Of a stretch of DNA of 64,000 nucleotides, positions 18,933-27,950 are shown piece after piece. Position numbers and translations under genes: made by a program. The stretch covers positions 206,191 through 270,190 of the forward strand of contig NZ_PJIM01000002.1 in assembly GCF_002929295.1 (NCBI RefSeq). Direction: 5' to 3'. The notes under the pieces were generated by a model. It ran no database searches, was not told the DNA's origin, and worked only from the letters and a program-made list of their open reading frames with translations. Origin of the DNA: Arthrobacter sp. SX1312 (GTDB lineage Bacteria > Actinomycetota > Actinomycetes > Actinomycetales > Micrococcaceae). The first letter of the stretch is position 1. Each line of letters opens with the position of its first letter.

Positions 18933-19505
18933 TCAGGCGAGACCCAGCTCGTCCTTGCCGAAGGCGAAGAGGTACGGAACCCCGGCCTCGGACTCGATGC
19001 GCTCCTTCGACCCGGTGTCACGGTCCACGATCACGGCGACGGCGCGCACGTCGCCCTTCGCCCGGCGGACGCCTTCCACTGCGGTGAGGGCGGATCCGCC
19101 GGTGGTCGAGGTGTCCTCGAGCACGACGACGGGGCGACCGGACACGTCGGGCCCCTCCACCTGCCGGGCCATCCCGTGGGTCTTCTGGGTCTTGCGGACC
19201 ACGAAGGCGTCGATCGGGCGGCCCGCCCGGGCGGCGGCGTGCATCACGGCGGTGCCGACCGGATCGGCGCCCATCGTCAGGCCGCCGGCCGCCTCGAACG
19301 CGATGCCGGCGTCGTCGAGCAGCTGCAGCATGACCCGGCCCACGAGCACGGAGGCCTCATGGTGCAGCGTGATACGGCGGAGGTCGATGTAGTAGTCGGC
19401 CTCGACCCCGCTCGAGAGCGTGACGCGCTCGTGGACCACGGCGAGTTCCCTGATGAGCTCCAGGAGGCGGGAGCGGTCGGCGGTCGGGGTGGTCTCGGCG
19501 GTCAT
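18933..19505 (-). CDS. pyrE: Orotate phosphoribosyltransferase
   Basis: PyrE transfers phosphoribosyl from PRPP to orotate to make OMP (EC 2.4.2.10) in pyrimidine synthesis. The 190-residue product fits the family. The PRPP-binding motif VVVLEDTSTTGGSALTAV is present near residue 120. Other family blocks are VTLSSGVEADYYIDLRRITL, AAGGLTMGADPVGTAV and AFVVRKTQKTHGMAR. The gene stands apart from other pyr genes, which is common in actinobacteria, and is followed by the alpha/beta hydrolase gene. Confidence 0.97.
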   Translation of the reverse strand: MTAETTPTADRSRLLELIRELAVVHERVTLSSGVEADYYIDLRRITLHHEASVLVGRVMLQLLDDAGIAFEAAGGLTMGADPVGTAVMHAAARAGRPIDAFVVRKTQKTHGMARQVEGPDVSGRPVVVLEDTSTTGGSALTAVEGVRRAKGDVRAVAVIVDRDTGSKERIESEAGVPYLFAFGKDELGLA

Positions 19506-19571
19506 GGGCCAAGTCTATCGACGCCGGACGATCCCGCCGGTCGGCAGGAGCCCGCGCCGCGCGGAAGGCGC

Positions 19572-20780
19572 CTAGCCGGCCACCGATTCGGTCAGACCCA
19601 GGACCATCGCGTCGATTCGCTGGGGAGACATCGCGTGATGGATCGCCAGGATGCTGGCGCCGAGAACCCCGGCGTCGAGCCCCGAACTGGACTGAGCGAT
19701 TTGGAGATGCTGGGTGGCGAGCGGGATGGTCCGCGAGTACACCACCTCACGGATACCGGCGATGAAGTGCTCTCCGGTCAGCGCCATGGAGCCGCCGATG
19801 ACGATCACCGAGGGATTGACGAGGCTGATGCAGGCGGAGAGCACCTCGCCCACGTCACGGCCCGCCTGGCGTACGGCGTGAATGGCATCCCTGTTGCCCG
19901 ATTCGACCAGCCGGACCACGTCCTCGCCGTTACTCGCGTCGAGCCCGCGAGTGCGGAGCTTGGCGGCGACGGCCGGTCCCGACGCAACAGCTTCCAGGCA
20001 GTCGAAGTTGCCGCAGCGGCAGGGCGTCTGGGCGCCGCTGTGGACGCGGATGTGGCCGATGTCGCCGGCGACGCCGTCCGCGCCTCGCTGCAGCCGTCCA
20101 CTCGATACGATCCCCGCGCCGATCCCGGTCGCCACCTTGACGAAGATGAGATCGTCCACGTGCTGCCAGGCGGCATTCCGCTCGCCGAGGGCCATGATGT
20201 TGACGTCGTTGTCCACCAGGACGGGAACATTGAAGTGTCCCTCCAGGTGGCCGGGGACGTCGTACCCGTTCCAGCCCGGCATGATCGGTGGGTTGATCGG
20301 CCTGCCGGTCCGGTGCTCCACGGGGCCCGGCACCCCGACCCCGATGGCCAGCAGGTCGGTCGCCGAGCGGCCGGATTCCCGCAGAAGCTCGGTCCCGAGT
20401 TCGACGACCGCGCTCAGCACCGCCGCCGGACCCCGGGTGATCTCGATGGCTCGCGTCGAGCGGTGAAGTCCGTGGCCCGTGAGATCGGTGACCGCGACCC
20501 TGAGGTGGGATGCCCCGATATCGACACCGAGCACCACTTTGCTGCCGGACTTCAGGGCGATCCTCGATGAAGGCCGCCCTCCGGTGGAGACCACTTCGTC
20601 CACGAAACCCACGAGACCCAGTTCCCTGAGGGCCTCGATCCGCAGCGTCACCGTCGACCGAGCCAGACCCAGCAGGTCCGCGAGCTCGGTCCGCGTCCGG
20701 GGACGCCCGTCGCGCAGGACCTGGAAGAGTTCGCTCGCGCCCGACGCCGCAAGGCCCCCGAAGCTGGTTATGTCGCTCAT
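19572..20780 (-). CDS. ROK-family transcriptional repressor
   Basis: This 402-residue regulator joins an N-terminal winged HTH (RPRTRTELADLLGLARSTVT near residues 29-48) to a ROK sugar-kinase-like domain. The ATP/sugar motif VLGVDIGASHLRVAVTDL is near residue 87. The zinc motif TPCRCGNFDCLEAVASG fits the ROK consensus CXCG. It probably represses the flanking ABC transporter and catabolic genes and is released by a sugar. It is the last gene of the minus-strand arm, 54 bases behind the permease. The kinase activity is usually lost in HTH-bearing ROK proteins. Confidence 0.93.
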   Translation of the reverse strand: MSDITSFGGLAASGASELFQVLRDGRPRTRTELADLLGLARSTVTLRIEALRELGLVGFVDEVVSTGGRPSSRIALKSGSKVVLGVDIGASHLRVAVTDLTGHGLHRSTRAIEITRGPAAVLSAVVELGTELLRESGRSATDLLAIGVGVPGPVEHRTGRPINPPIMPGWNGYDVPGHLEGHFNVPVLVDNDVNIMALGERNAAWQHVDDLIFVKVATGIGAGIVSSGRLQRGADGVAGDIGHIRVHSGAQTPCRCGNFDCLEAVASGPAVAAKLRTRGLDASNGEDVVRLVESGNRDAIHAVRQAGRDVGEVLSACISLVNPSVIVIGGSMALTGEHFIAGIREVVYSRTIPLATQHLQIAQSSSGLDAGVLGASILAIHHAMSPQRIDAMVLGLTESVAG

Positions 20781-20834
20781 CGATCAATTACAGCATGTAG
20801 TCGACGGAAGAATGGCCCGCCCTCGGGGACCCGG

Positions 20835-21896
20835 TCACACCTTGACCGGCTTCGCTCCACGGACATCGCGAGCGGCGAAGCGCTGCTGCAGCAGGACTGC
20901 GATGACGAGGATCAGGCCCCTGGCCAGCGCCTGCACGGAGGTGTCCAGGTTGTTCTGGGTGAACACGTTGGTCAGGGTGCTGAAGATCAGCACGCCGAGG
21001 ACGGTACCCATGATGGTGCCGCGCCCGCCGACGAGCAGGGTTCCACCGACGACGACGGCGGCGATCACGTCCAGTTCGAGGAGCAGCCCATGGGTGGAGG
21101 TACCGGCCGTGGTGCGACCGAGGAACATGATGCCGCCGATGCCCGCCGTGAGGCCGGTCAGGACGTACAGGTAGACGAGGTGCCGCTTCACCTTGATGCC
21201 TGCCAGTCGCGATGCCTCGAGGTTTCCGCCGATGGCAACGGTCCGGCGGCCGAACGTGGTGCGGTTCAGGAGGAACCATCCGGCGGCAGCGACAACGACG
21301 AAGATCCAGATGAGGGTGGGGACCCCCAGGAAATCAGAGCGCATGACCTGCAGGAATTCGCGGTTGCTGACGATCTGGGTGCTGCGGCCGGAGATGAGTT
21401 CCGCAAGACCGCGCGCGCCGACGAGCATGGCGAGGGTGGCGATGAAGGCGACCACATTCCCGTAGGCGATGATCACTCCGTTGATCAGTCCGGCGCCGGC
21501 TCCGACTGCGAGCGCCACGAGCACGATGAGGATCCAGGACGACTGGGTCGCTGCCAGTTGCACGCTGGTGAGACTGGCGACCACCGTCGTCAGGCCGAGG
21601 ACCGAACCGACGGAGAGGTCGATGCCGCCCGCCGTGATGACGAAGGTGACGCCGATGCTCACCACACCGATGATCGAGGCGTAGCGGAGGATCGTGAGCA
21701 TGTTCTCGACGTTGAGGAACCGCTCCCCGCTGGTGACCGCCCCTACGACCAGGAGCAGTGCGAGCGCGATGACCAGCCCCAGATTCCGGCCCGCAGAGCC
21801 CCGCAGGAAGTTCCGGACGGCGCTTCCCTTGGGCGCACCGCCGTCGTCTGCCGCTGCAGGACGCTGTGCCGCCTCCTTCGTGTTCTGCTCGCTCAC
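20835..21896 (-). CDS. Sugar ABC transporter permease (RbsC type)
   Basis: This 353-residue polytopic membrane protein has about ten hydrophobic helices. The CUT2 motif AGGIDLSVGSVLGLTTVVAS lies near residue 90, and another conserved block, RTTFGRRTVAIGGNLEASRL, lies near 210. It forms the channel with the ATPase, whose stop it overlaps by 4 bases (ATGA at 21893-21896). The binding protein is encoded divergently at 23566. The substrate is a sugar or sugar derivative that cannot be named from sequence. Confidence 0.93.
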   Translation of the reverse strand: MSEQNTKEAAQRPAAADDGGAPKGSAVRNFLRGSAGRNLGLVIALALLLVVGAVTSGERFLNVENMLTILRYASIIGVVSIGVTFVITAGGIDLSVGSVLGLTTVVASLTSVQLAATQSSWILIVLVALAVGAGAGLINGVIIAYGNVVAFIATLAMLVGARGLAELISGRSTQIVSNREFLQVMRSDFLGVPTLIWIFVVVAAAGWFLLNRTTFGRRTVAIGGNLEASRLAGIKVKRHLVYLYVLTGLTAGIGGIMFLGRTTAGTSTHGLLLELDVIAAVVVGGTLLVGGRGTIMGTVLGVLIFSTLTNVFTQNNLDTSVQALARGLILVIAVLLQQRFAARDVRGAKPVKV

Positions 21897-23413
21897 GCGG
21901 CACTTCCCTTCATGACGAGATCGAGCACGGCGTGCTCGTCGAGATCGCTTGCTATGGATTGAGTGAGTACCCTGCCGTCGTCGATCACGAGCACGGTGTC
22001 GGCGAGGCCGAGGACCTCCTCGATCTCGCTCGAGACCACGATGATGGCCGTGCCGTCCGCAGCGAGTCGACGGATGAGCGCGTAGATCTCCGACCGCGCG
22101 CCGACGTCGACGCCGCGCGTGGGTTCGTCCAGCAACAGCACGGGGGTGCCGTGGACCAGCCAGCGGGCCAGCAGGATCTTCTGCTGGTTCCCGCCGGAAA
22201 GGGTCCTGGCCGCACGGTCCGGGTCAGCCGGACGAAGCTCGAGCGCGGCGATCTGCTGCCGGGCGGCGTCACGTTCGGCCCGCTCGTCGAGGTACCCGGC
22301 ACGGGCGAACCGTTCGAAGGTCGAGAGGGTCACGTTCTTGAAGATCGGTTCGTCGAGGATGAGCCCCTGGGCCTTGCGCTCCTCCGGGGAGAGGCCGATC
22401 CCCGCATCGACGGCAGAGCTGACGGATCCCGCCCTGAGGGGACTGCCATGGACCGAGACCGTTCCGGAGGATGCCTTCCGCGCCCCGTAGATGGTCTCCA
22501 GGATCTCGGACCGCTTTGACCCCACGAGCCCGGCGAAGCCGAGGATCTCCCCCGCTCGAACGGTGAAGTTCACCTTCTCGAAGTGCCCGTACAGCTCCAG
22601 ATCCTCGACCTGGAGGACGACGGGGGAATCAGCGGGTATGGGCGTGCGCTCCGGGAAGACGTTCTCGATGTCCCTGCCCGTCATGAGCCGGATGATCTCC
22701 GCCTTCGGGGTGTCCATCGCACTCAATCCGCTGGCCGTACTGCGGCCGTCCTTGATCACCGAGATCCGGTCGCCGATCTGTCGGATCTCTTCGAGCCGGT
22801 GGGAGATGTACACGACCGCGATGCCCTGCGCCGTGAGTTCACGCACCACCCGGAAGAGGTTGGAGACTTCTCCCGAGTCGAGGATGGCGCTCGGCTCATC
22901 CATGATGATGAGCTTGGTGTCCCGCGACAACGCGCGGGCCATGCTGACGATCTGCTTGTTGGCCGCGGAGAGCGAGCCCACCTCGGTCGTCGGCGACAGC
23001 TTGCCGTGTCCGAGCCGCTCGAGGAGCGTACGGGCCACGGCGTTGGATTTCTTCACGTGGAGCACACCACCCGTCGAGCGCTCATGTCCGAGGAAGATGT
23101 TCTCGGCCACGGACAGCCCGTCGACGACGTCGAGCTCCTGGTACATGGTCGCGATGCCGAGATCGAGGGCAGCCGTGGGGCTGCTGATCGTGATCTCCCT
23201 GCCCTCCCAGCGGATGGTTCCGCTGTCGGGCTGATGGACGCCGGAGAGCGTCTTGATGAGCGTCGATTTCCCGGCGCCGTTCTGCCCCATGACGCAGTGG
23301 ACTTCCCCCGGGACGACGTGCAGGTCGACCCCCTTCAGCGCCTGCACACCGGCGAACTGCTTGGTGATTCCGCGCACCTCGAGCAACGGCTCTGCATGAT
23401 CATCCTCGAACAT
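21893..23413 (-). CDS. Sugar ABC transporter ATP-binding protein (RbsA type)
   Basis: This 506-residue ATPase has two ABC domains. The first Walker A, GQNGAGKST, lies near residue 45, with Walker B LIIMDEPSAIL. The second domain has [15 protein letters not shown] and VLLLDEPTRGVD. ATG 23413 is chosen because family sequence begins right after it (MFEDDHAEPLLEVRGITKQF). The open frame extends 45 codons further, but that stretch overlaps the regulatory region. No strong ribosome-binding site is visible. It is the first gene of the minus arm and faces the divergent binding-protein gene across a 152-base shared control region. Confidence 0.92.
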   Translation of the reverse strand: MFEDDHAEPLLEVRGITKQFAGVQALKGVDLHVVPGEVHCVMGQNGAGKSTLIKTLSGVHQPDSGTIRWEGREITISSPTAALDLGIATMYQELDVVDGLSVAENIFLGHERSTGGVLHVKKSNAVARTLLERLGHGKLSPTTEVGSLSAANKQIVSMARALSRDTKLIIMDEPSAILDSGEVSNLFRVVRELTAQGIAVVYISHRLEEIRQIGDRISVIKDGRSTASGLSAMDTPKAEIIRLMTGRDIENVFPERTPIPADSPVVLQVEDLELYGHFEKVNFTVRAGEILGFAGLVGSKRSEILETIYGARKASSGTVSVHGSPLRAGSVSSAVDAGIGLSPEERKAQGLILDEPIFKNVTLSTFERFARAGYLDERAERDAARQQIAALELRPADPDRAARTLSGGNQQKILLARWLVHGTPVLLLDEPTRGVDVGARSEIYALIRRLAADGTAIIVVSSEIEEVLGLADTVLVIDDGRVLTQSIASDLDEHAVLDLVMKGSAA

Positions 23414-23482
23414 GTGACGAACGTAACACATTATGTCGTTGTTCGATATAAAGCCGTCGATTTTCCGGTCACTTCTGTTACT

Positions 23483-23496
23483 GTGACTCATGTCAC
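23483..23496. promoter_or_regulatory. Candidate operator between divergent ABC arms
   Basis: GTGAC and GTCAC arms flank a 4-base TCAT centre in the 152-base region between the ATPase and binding-protein genes. It is the best small palindrome that I see there and may bind the ROK repressor. An AT-rich TATAAA stretch at 23447-23452 may be a promoter element. Both are guesses from position and symmetry. Confidence 0.35.
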
Positions 23497-23565
23497 GCAC
23501 CGTAGCTGGCACGAGAAGAGCATGCTGCACCACGCGGAGACGCACCAACTCAATGAGGAGATCCC

Positions 23566-24609
23566 ATGCTTACAGTTCGAACGGGCCGGAAAACGCTCGT
23601 TACCGTCGGTGCCTTTCTTGCTGTCGGAGCCCTCGCTACCGGGTGTACACCGGAAGCGGAGAACTCCAACGCCCAGCCGACCAACGCTTCCGTCGAGGGC
23701 AATCAGGCCGAGGGGGACACCGTCGTCATCGGCTTCTCCGGGCCGGCAGCCGACCACGGCTGGCTCGGTGCCATCAACTCCGCCGCCACTGCGGAGGCGG
23801 AGAAGTACGGCGATATCGACCTCCGCGTCGCGGAGGGCACCAACGACGCGAACCTCCAGATCAGCCAGGTCGAGCAGTTCATCAACGACCGGGTCGACGC
23901 CATCGTCCTGCTGCCCACCGACGGCGCGGCCCTGACACCCGTCGCCATCCAGGCCATGGAGGCCGGCATCCCGGTCATCAATGTGGACCGCGAATTCTCC
24001 AGCCCCGCCGCGGCGCGCGCCACCGTCCTGGGTGACAACTACGGGATGGGCGTCAGCGCCGGCAACTACATCTGCGAGGAACTCGCCGGTGACGAGAGCG
24101 CGGTCGTGGCCGAGATCGCCGGCATCGATTCCCTGCCGCTGACCCAGGACCGGAGCCGTGGCTTCGCCGATGCGCTGGAGACGTGCGGACTCGACGTCGA
24201 TAATCGGGTCGCTGCCGACTTCACCGTTCAGGGCGGCGAGGCAGCGACGTCCCAGCTCCTGTCGGCCGCCCCCGAGATCGACGCCGTGTGGAACCACGAC
24301 GACGACCAGGGCGTCGGCGTCCTGGCCGCCATCGACAATGCGGGACGCGACGAGTTCTTCATGGTCGGCGGGGCCGGGTCGGCCAATGCCATGCGTGAGA
24401 TCGAGTCCGGCGAAAGCGTCCTCAAGGCGACGGTCATCTACCCGTCGACCCAGGCGGCCGACGGCATCCGGCTCGCTCGCCTCATCGTCCAAGACAAGGC
24501 CATGAGCGACCTCGTCGAGGTGGAGGTTCCCACGCGCATCGTCCTGAATGCGCCGGTCGTGACCGCAGACAACGTCGATCAGTACCTGCCGTCGGCTTTC
24601 GAGTCCTAG
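23566..24609 (+). CDS. Sugar-binding lipoprotein (ribose-binding-protein type)
   Basis: This 347-residue extracytoplasmic receptor has a lipobox in AVGALATGC and a polar linker. Its type I periplasmic-binding fold shows TVVIGFSGPAADHGWLGAIN, LQISQVEQFINDRVDAIVLL, IPVINVDREFSSPAAARATV and AVWNHDDDQGVGVLAAIDNA. It supplies substrate to the divergent permease and ATPase. The gene leads an arm followed by a dehydrogenase and an isomerase, so the ligand is probably oxidised after uptake. It could be an inositol-like polyol or a rare sugar. A stem-loop follows the stop. Confidence 0.92.
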   Translation: MLTVRTGRKTLVTVGAFLAVGALATGCTPEAENSNAQPTNASVEGNQAEGDTVVIGFSGPAADHGWLGAINSAATAEAEKYGDIDLRVAEGTNDANLQISQVEQFINDRVDAIVLLPTDGAALTPVAIQAMEAGIPVINVDREFSSPAAARATVLGDNYGMGVSAGNYICEELAGDESAVVAEIAGIDSLPLTQDRSRGFADALETCGLDVDNRVAADFTVQGGEAATSQLLSAAPEIDAVWNHDDDQGVGVLAAIDNAGRDEFFMVGGAGSANAMREIESGESVLKATVIYPSTQAADGIRLARLIVQDKAMSDLVEVEVPTRIVLNAPVVTADNVDQYLPSAFES

Positions 24610-24620
24610 CAGGGACGGAG

Positions 24621-24650
24621 GTGGGTGCCCGTCGTGGACGCGGCACCCAC
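24621..24650 (+). promoter_or_regulatory. Stem-loop after binding-protein gene
   Basis: Bases 24621-24629 and 24642-24650 form a 9-bp perfect stem with a 12-base loop, 11 bases past the binding-protein stop and 45 bases before the next gene. It probably stabilises the upstream message or attenuates readthrough into the enzyme genes. Confidence 0.6.
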
Positions 24651-24694
24651 GGATCCGCCAGTCTTCCCCCACTGCCGCCGGAACAAGAGGAAAC

Positions 24695-25867
24695 ATGCCC
24701 AACGACGTACCACCCCTGAAGATCGCCATGGTCGGCCATGGCTTCATGGGCGCCGCCCACTCCCAAGGATGGCGGGTTGCACCGCGGTTCTTCGATCTGC
24801 CCGCACGACCGGAGATGGCCCTGCTCGTGGGGCGTAACTCGACCGGGGTCGAGGCCGCAGCCCGGAAGTGGGGCTGGCAGGACACCGCGACCGACTGGCG
24901 GGCCGCAGTGGACCGCGACGACATCGACGTCGTCGACATCGTCACGCCCGGGGGTTCGCACGCCGAGATCGCCATCGCTGCGCTGGAAGCGGGCAAGCAC
25001 GTCCTGTGCGAGAAGCCGCTGGCCAATACCCTCGACGAGGCCGTCGCGATGGCCGAGGCGGCTGGACGCGCCGGCAAGGACGTCTTCGCAATGGTCGGCT
25101 TCACCTACCGCCGTGTCCCTGCGGCCGCTCTCGCCCGTGACCTCGTCCTGTCCGGGGCCATCGGCGAGGTGCGCCAGGTCCGGGCAACCTACCTGCAGGA
25201 CTGGCTCGTCGATTCCGACGCACCCTTGACCTGGCGCCTGCAGAAGGACCTCGCCGGATCCGGTGCGCTCGGCGACCTCGGCGCCCACGCGGTCGATCTC
25301 GCCCAGTTCATCACCGGCCAGAGAGTGACCGGCGTGAGTGGATTGCTGAACACCTTCGTCCACGAGCGCCCCCTGCTCGGAGAAGCGGCCGGGCTGGCGG
25401 GTACCGCCACCCAGGAGAGGGGCCTCGTGACGGTGGACGATGTCTCCCTGTTCACCAGCCGTTTCGACGGCGGGGCCATCGGTTCCTTCGAGGCGACCCG
25501 CATGTCCACCGGTCGCAAGAACGCGCTCCGCGTCGAGGTGTCGGGTTCCGCGGGGGCGGTCTCCTTCGATCTCGAGAAGATGAACTCCCTCGGCTTCTAC
25601 GATGCGACGGCCCCGGACACCCGCCGGGGCTTCACCGACATCATGGTGACCGAACCCGCCCACCCCTACCTGTCCGCGTGGTGGCCGCCCGGCCATTCCC
25701 TCGGCTACGAACACGGCTTCGTGCATCAGGCGAAGGACTTCGTCGAAGCCGTCATGGAAGAACGCCAGCCCGAGCCCTCCTTCGCCGACGGCCTGCAGGT
25801 CCAGAAGGTACTCGACGGCGTCGAGCGCAGCGCCGCCGCGGACAGCATCTGGACCAAGACGATCTAG
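24695..25867 (+). CDS. Gfo/Idh/MocA-family oxidoreductase
   Basis: This 390-residue NAD(P)-dependent dehydrogenase has an N-terminal Rossmann fold (KIAMVGHGFMGAAHSQGW at residues 9-26), the family EKP motif in HVLCEKPLANTLDEAV, and a C-terminal alpha/beta substrate domain (GSGALGDLGAHAVDLAQFIT). Such enzymes oxidise inositols, sugars or their derivatives. Next to a sugar-binding protein and a TIM-barrel isomerase it probably performs the first oxidation of the imported compound. A GGAAAC-like element precedes ATG 24695. Confidence 0.93.
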   Translation: MPNDVPPLKIAMVGHGFMGAAHSQGWRVAPRFFDLPARPEMALLVGRNSTGVEAAARKWGWQDTATDWRAAVDRDDIDVVDIVTPGGSHAEIAIAALEAGKHVLCEKPLANTLDEAVAMAEAAGRAGKDVFAMVGFTYRRVPAAALARDLVLSGAIGEVRQVRATYLQDWLVDSDAPLTWRLQKDLAGSGALGDLGAHAVDLAQFITGQRVTGVSGLLNTFVHERPLLGEAAGLAGTATQERGLVTVDDVSLFTSRFDGGAIGSFEATRMSTGRKNALRVEVSGSAGAVSFDLEKMNSLGFYDATAPDTRRGFTDIMVTEPAHPYLSAWWPPGHSLGYEHGFVHQAKDFVEAVMEERQPEPSFADGLQVQKVLDGVERSAAADSIWTKTI

Positions 25868-25874
25868 CCCCGCC

Positions 25875-25913
25875 GCCCGGCCGCGCGCCCGTTCGCAGGG
25901 CGCGCCGCCGGGC
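25875..25913 (+). promoter_or_regulatory. Large GC-rich stem-loop between dehydrogenase and isomerase genes
   Basis: Arms at 25875-25890 and 25898-25913 pair over 15 of 16 positions with one C-C mismatch and a 7-base loop. It fills most of the 86-base gap between two same-strand genes. It may cause partial termination or RNA processing. Confidence 0.6.
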
Positions 25914-25953
25914 CCGAGAACTGCAGACCGGCCACCCCACCCGAGGAGACCGC

Positions 25954-26952
25954 ATGACCCGCAACTACACCCTGTACACCGGCCAGTGGGCCGACCTCCC
26001 CTTCGAGAAGGTCGCCGAGCTCGCCGGCCAGTGGGGCTACGACGGCCTCGAGATCGCCGTCTCCGGCGACCACCTCGACGCGTGGCGATGGGACGACGAC
26101 GCCTACATCCAGGACCGGCTCGACATCCTCGAGCGCAACGGCCTCAAGGTGTGGACCATCTCGAACCACCTCAAGGGCCAGGCCGTCTGCGACAACCCGA
26201 TCGACTTCCGCCACCAGGCGATCGTCGGCCCGAAGGTCTGGGGCGACGGCGACCCCGAGGGCGTGCGCCGGCGTGCGGCGGAGGAGATGAAGCTGACCGC
26301 GCGCCTCGCGAAGAAGCTCGGCGTGGACACCGTCGTCGGCTTCACCGGTTCCTCCATCTGGCAGTACGTGGCCATGTTCCCACCGGTACCCGCCGACGTG
26401 ATCGACGCCGGGTACCAGGACTTCGCGGACCGCTGGAACCCCATCCTGGACGTCTTCGACGAGTGCGGGGTCCGCTTCGCGCACGAGGTCCACCCCTCGG
26501 AGATCGCCTATGACCACTGGTCCACGCAGCGCACCCTCGAGGCCATCGGCCACCGCCCGGCCTTCGGCCTCAACTGGGACCCGAGCCACTTCATGTGGCA
26601 GCAGATCGACCCGGTGGCCTTCATCTCGGACTTCAAGGACCGCATCTACCACGTGGACTGCAAGGACACGAAGATGCGCATGGGCGGGGGCCGGAACGGC
26701 ATCCTGTCCTCCCACCTGCCCTGGGGAGACCCGCGGCGCGGCGGGGACTTCGTCTCCACGGGTCGCGGCGACGTGCCCTGGGAGGACAGCTTCCGGGCGC
26801 TGACGGCCATCGGCTACACCGGTCCCATCTCCGTGGAGTGGGAGGACGCCGGCATGGACCGGCTGCAGGGGGCGCCCGAGGCCCTCGCCTTCCTCAAGCG
26901 CTTCGACTTCGCGCCGTCGGAGACGTCCTTCGATGCGGCGTTCAGCCAGTAG
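25954..26952 (+). CDS. Sugar phosphate isomerase/epimerase (TIM barrel)
   Basis: This 332-residue protein from ATG 25954 (GAGGAG upstream) belongs to the AP-endonuclease-2-like xylose isomerase family. It begins YTLYTGQWADLPFEKVAELA. Metal-site regions are visible at FAHEVHPSEIAYDHW, GLNWDPSHFMWQQIDP and IYHVDCKDTKMRM, and the last barrel strand is PISVEWEDAGMDRL. Members of this group isomerise or dehydrate keto-sugars and inositol derivatives. It completes the plus-strand arm after the Gfo/Idh/MocA enzyme. The exact reaction is unknown. Confidence 0.92.
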   Translation: MTRNYTLYTGQWADLPFEKVAELAGQWGYDGLEIAVSGDHLDAWRWDDDAYIQDRLDILERNGLKVWTISNHLKGQAVCDNPIDFRHQAIVGPKVWGDGDPEGVRRRAAEEMKLTARLAKKLGVDTVVGFTGSSIWQYVAMFPPVPADVIDAGYQDFADRWNPILDVFDECGVRFAHEVHPSEIAYDHWSTQRTLEAIGHRPAFGLNWDPSHFMWQQIDPVAFISDFKDRIYHVDCKDTKMRMGGGRNGILSSHLPWGDPRRGGDFVSTGRGDVPWEDSFRALTAIGYTGPISVEWEDAGMDRLQGAPEALAFLKRFDFAPSETSFDAAFSQ

Positions 26953-27099
26953 GAGTCCCACGGCGCCCCTCCTCACCGGGTCCCACGCGGCGCCGGCCGG
27001 CCCACGCCGGCCCGCCCGGACACCGGGCGCGCCGCCCCGCGGTGTGATTCCGCTCATTTCGTAACCTCGTAGAAATGCAGGCGGAGTAGCCTTGGAGCC

Positions 27100-27924
27100 A
27101 TGCATGAACTCCAGGCACGGATCATCGAGGAAATGGGCGTCAAGCCCGTCATCGACCCGGCGGCGGAAGTCCGCAGCAGGGTCAGCTTCCTGAAGGACTA
27201 CGCCAGGTCCACGGGCACACGCGGATTCGTCCTCGGCATCAGCGGCGGGCTGGACTCCACGCTGGCCGGCAAGCTCGCCCAGCTCGCCGTCGACGAACTG
27301 CGATCCGAGGGGGCCGATACCGATTTCATCGCCATGCGCCTGCCCTACAACGTCCAGCAGGACGAGGAGGACGCCCAGGCGGCCCTCGCCTTCATCCAGC
27401 CGCGCACCTCGAGGGTGTTCAACGTGGCTCCCGCGGTAGACGGCATCCAGCAGGAGTACGCGGAGTCCACGGGCGAGCGTATCGCGGACTTCACCAAGGG
27501 CAACACCAAGGCCCGTGCCCGCATGATGGCGCAGTACGCCGTGGCCGGGCAGCACAACCTGCTCGTGATCGGCACGGACCACGGCGCCGAATCGGTCACG
27601 GGATTCTTCACCAAGTTCGGGGACGGCGGAGCCGACGTGCTGCCGCTCTTCGGGCTCAACAAGCGCCAGAACCGCGCCCTCCTGAAGGAGCTCGGAGCAC
27701 CGGCCGCGCTCTACGACAAGATCCCGACGGCGGACCTGCTGGACGAGGTGCCAGGCCGCGCCGACGAGCACGAGCTCGGTCTCACGTACGAGCAGATCGA
27801 CGACTACCTCGAGGGCCGCGAGGTCGACGCCGATGCCGCGAAGGCGATCGAGCACCGGTACTGGACCACACGGCACAAGCGCGCGGTGCCGGTCAGCATG
27901 TTCGACTCGTGGTGGCGGGAGTAA
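27100..27924 (+). CDS. nadE: Ammonia-dependent NAD+ synthetase
   Basis: NadE amidates nicotinate adenine dinucleotide to NAD+ with ATP and ammonia (EC 6.3.1.5). The 274-residue length matches the short, ammonia-using type without a glutaminase domain. The PP-loop [18 protein letters not shown] lies near residue 47. Other blocks are [38 protein letters not shown] and [20 protein letters not shown]. It stands in its own unit after a 147-base gap and is followed 26 bases later by xthA. Confidence 0.97.
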   Translation: MHELQARIIEEMGVKPVIDPAAEVRSRVSFLKDYARSTGTRGFVLGISGGLDSTLAGKLAQLAVDELRSEGADTDFIAMRLPYNVQQDEEDAQAALAFIQPRTSRVFNVAPAVDGIQQEYAESTGERIADFTKGNTKARARMMAQYAVAGQHNLLVIGTDHGAESVTGFFTKFGDGGADVLPLFGLNKRQNRALLKELGAPAALYDKIPTADLLDEVPGRADEHELGLTYEQIDDYLEGREVDADAAKAIEHRYWTTRHKRAVPVSMFDSWWRE

Positions 27925-27950
27925 ACAGCTCCGTTGGTAACGTAGGGGGC

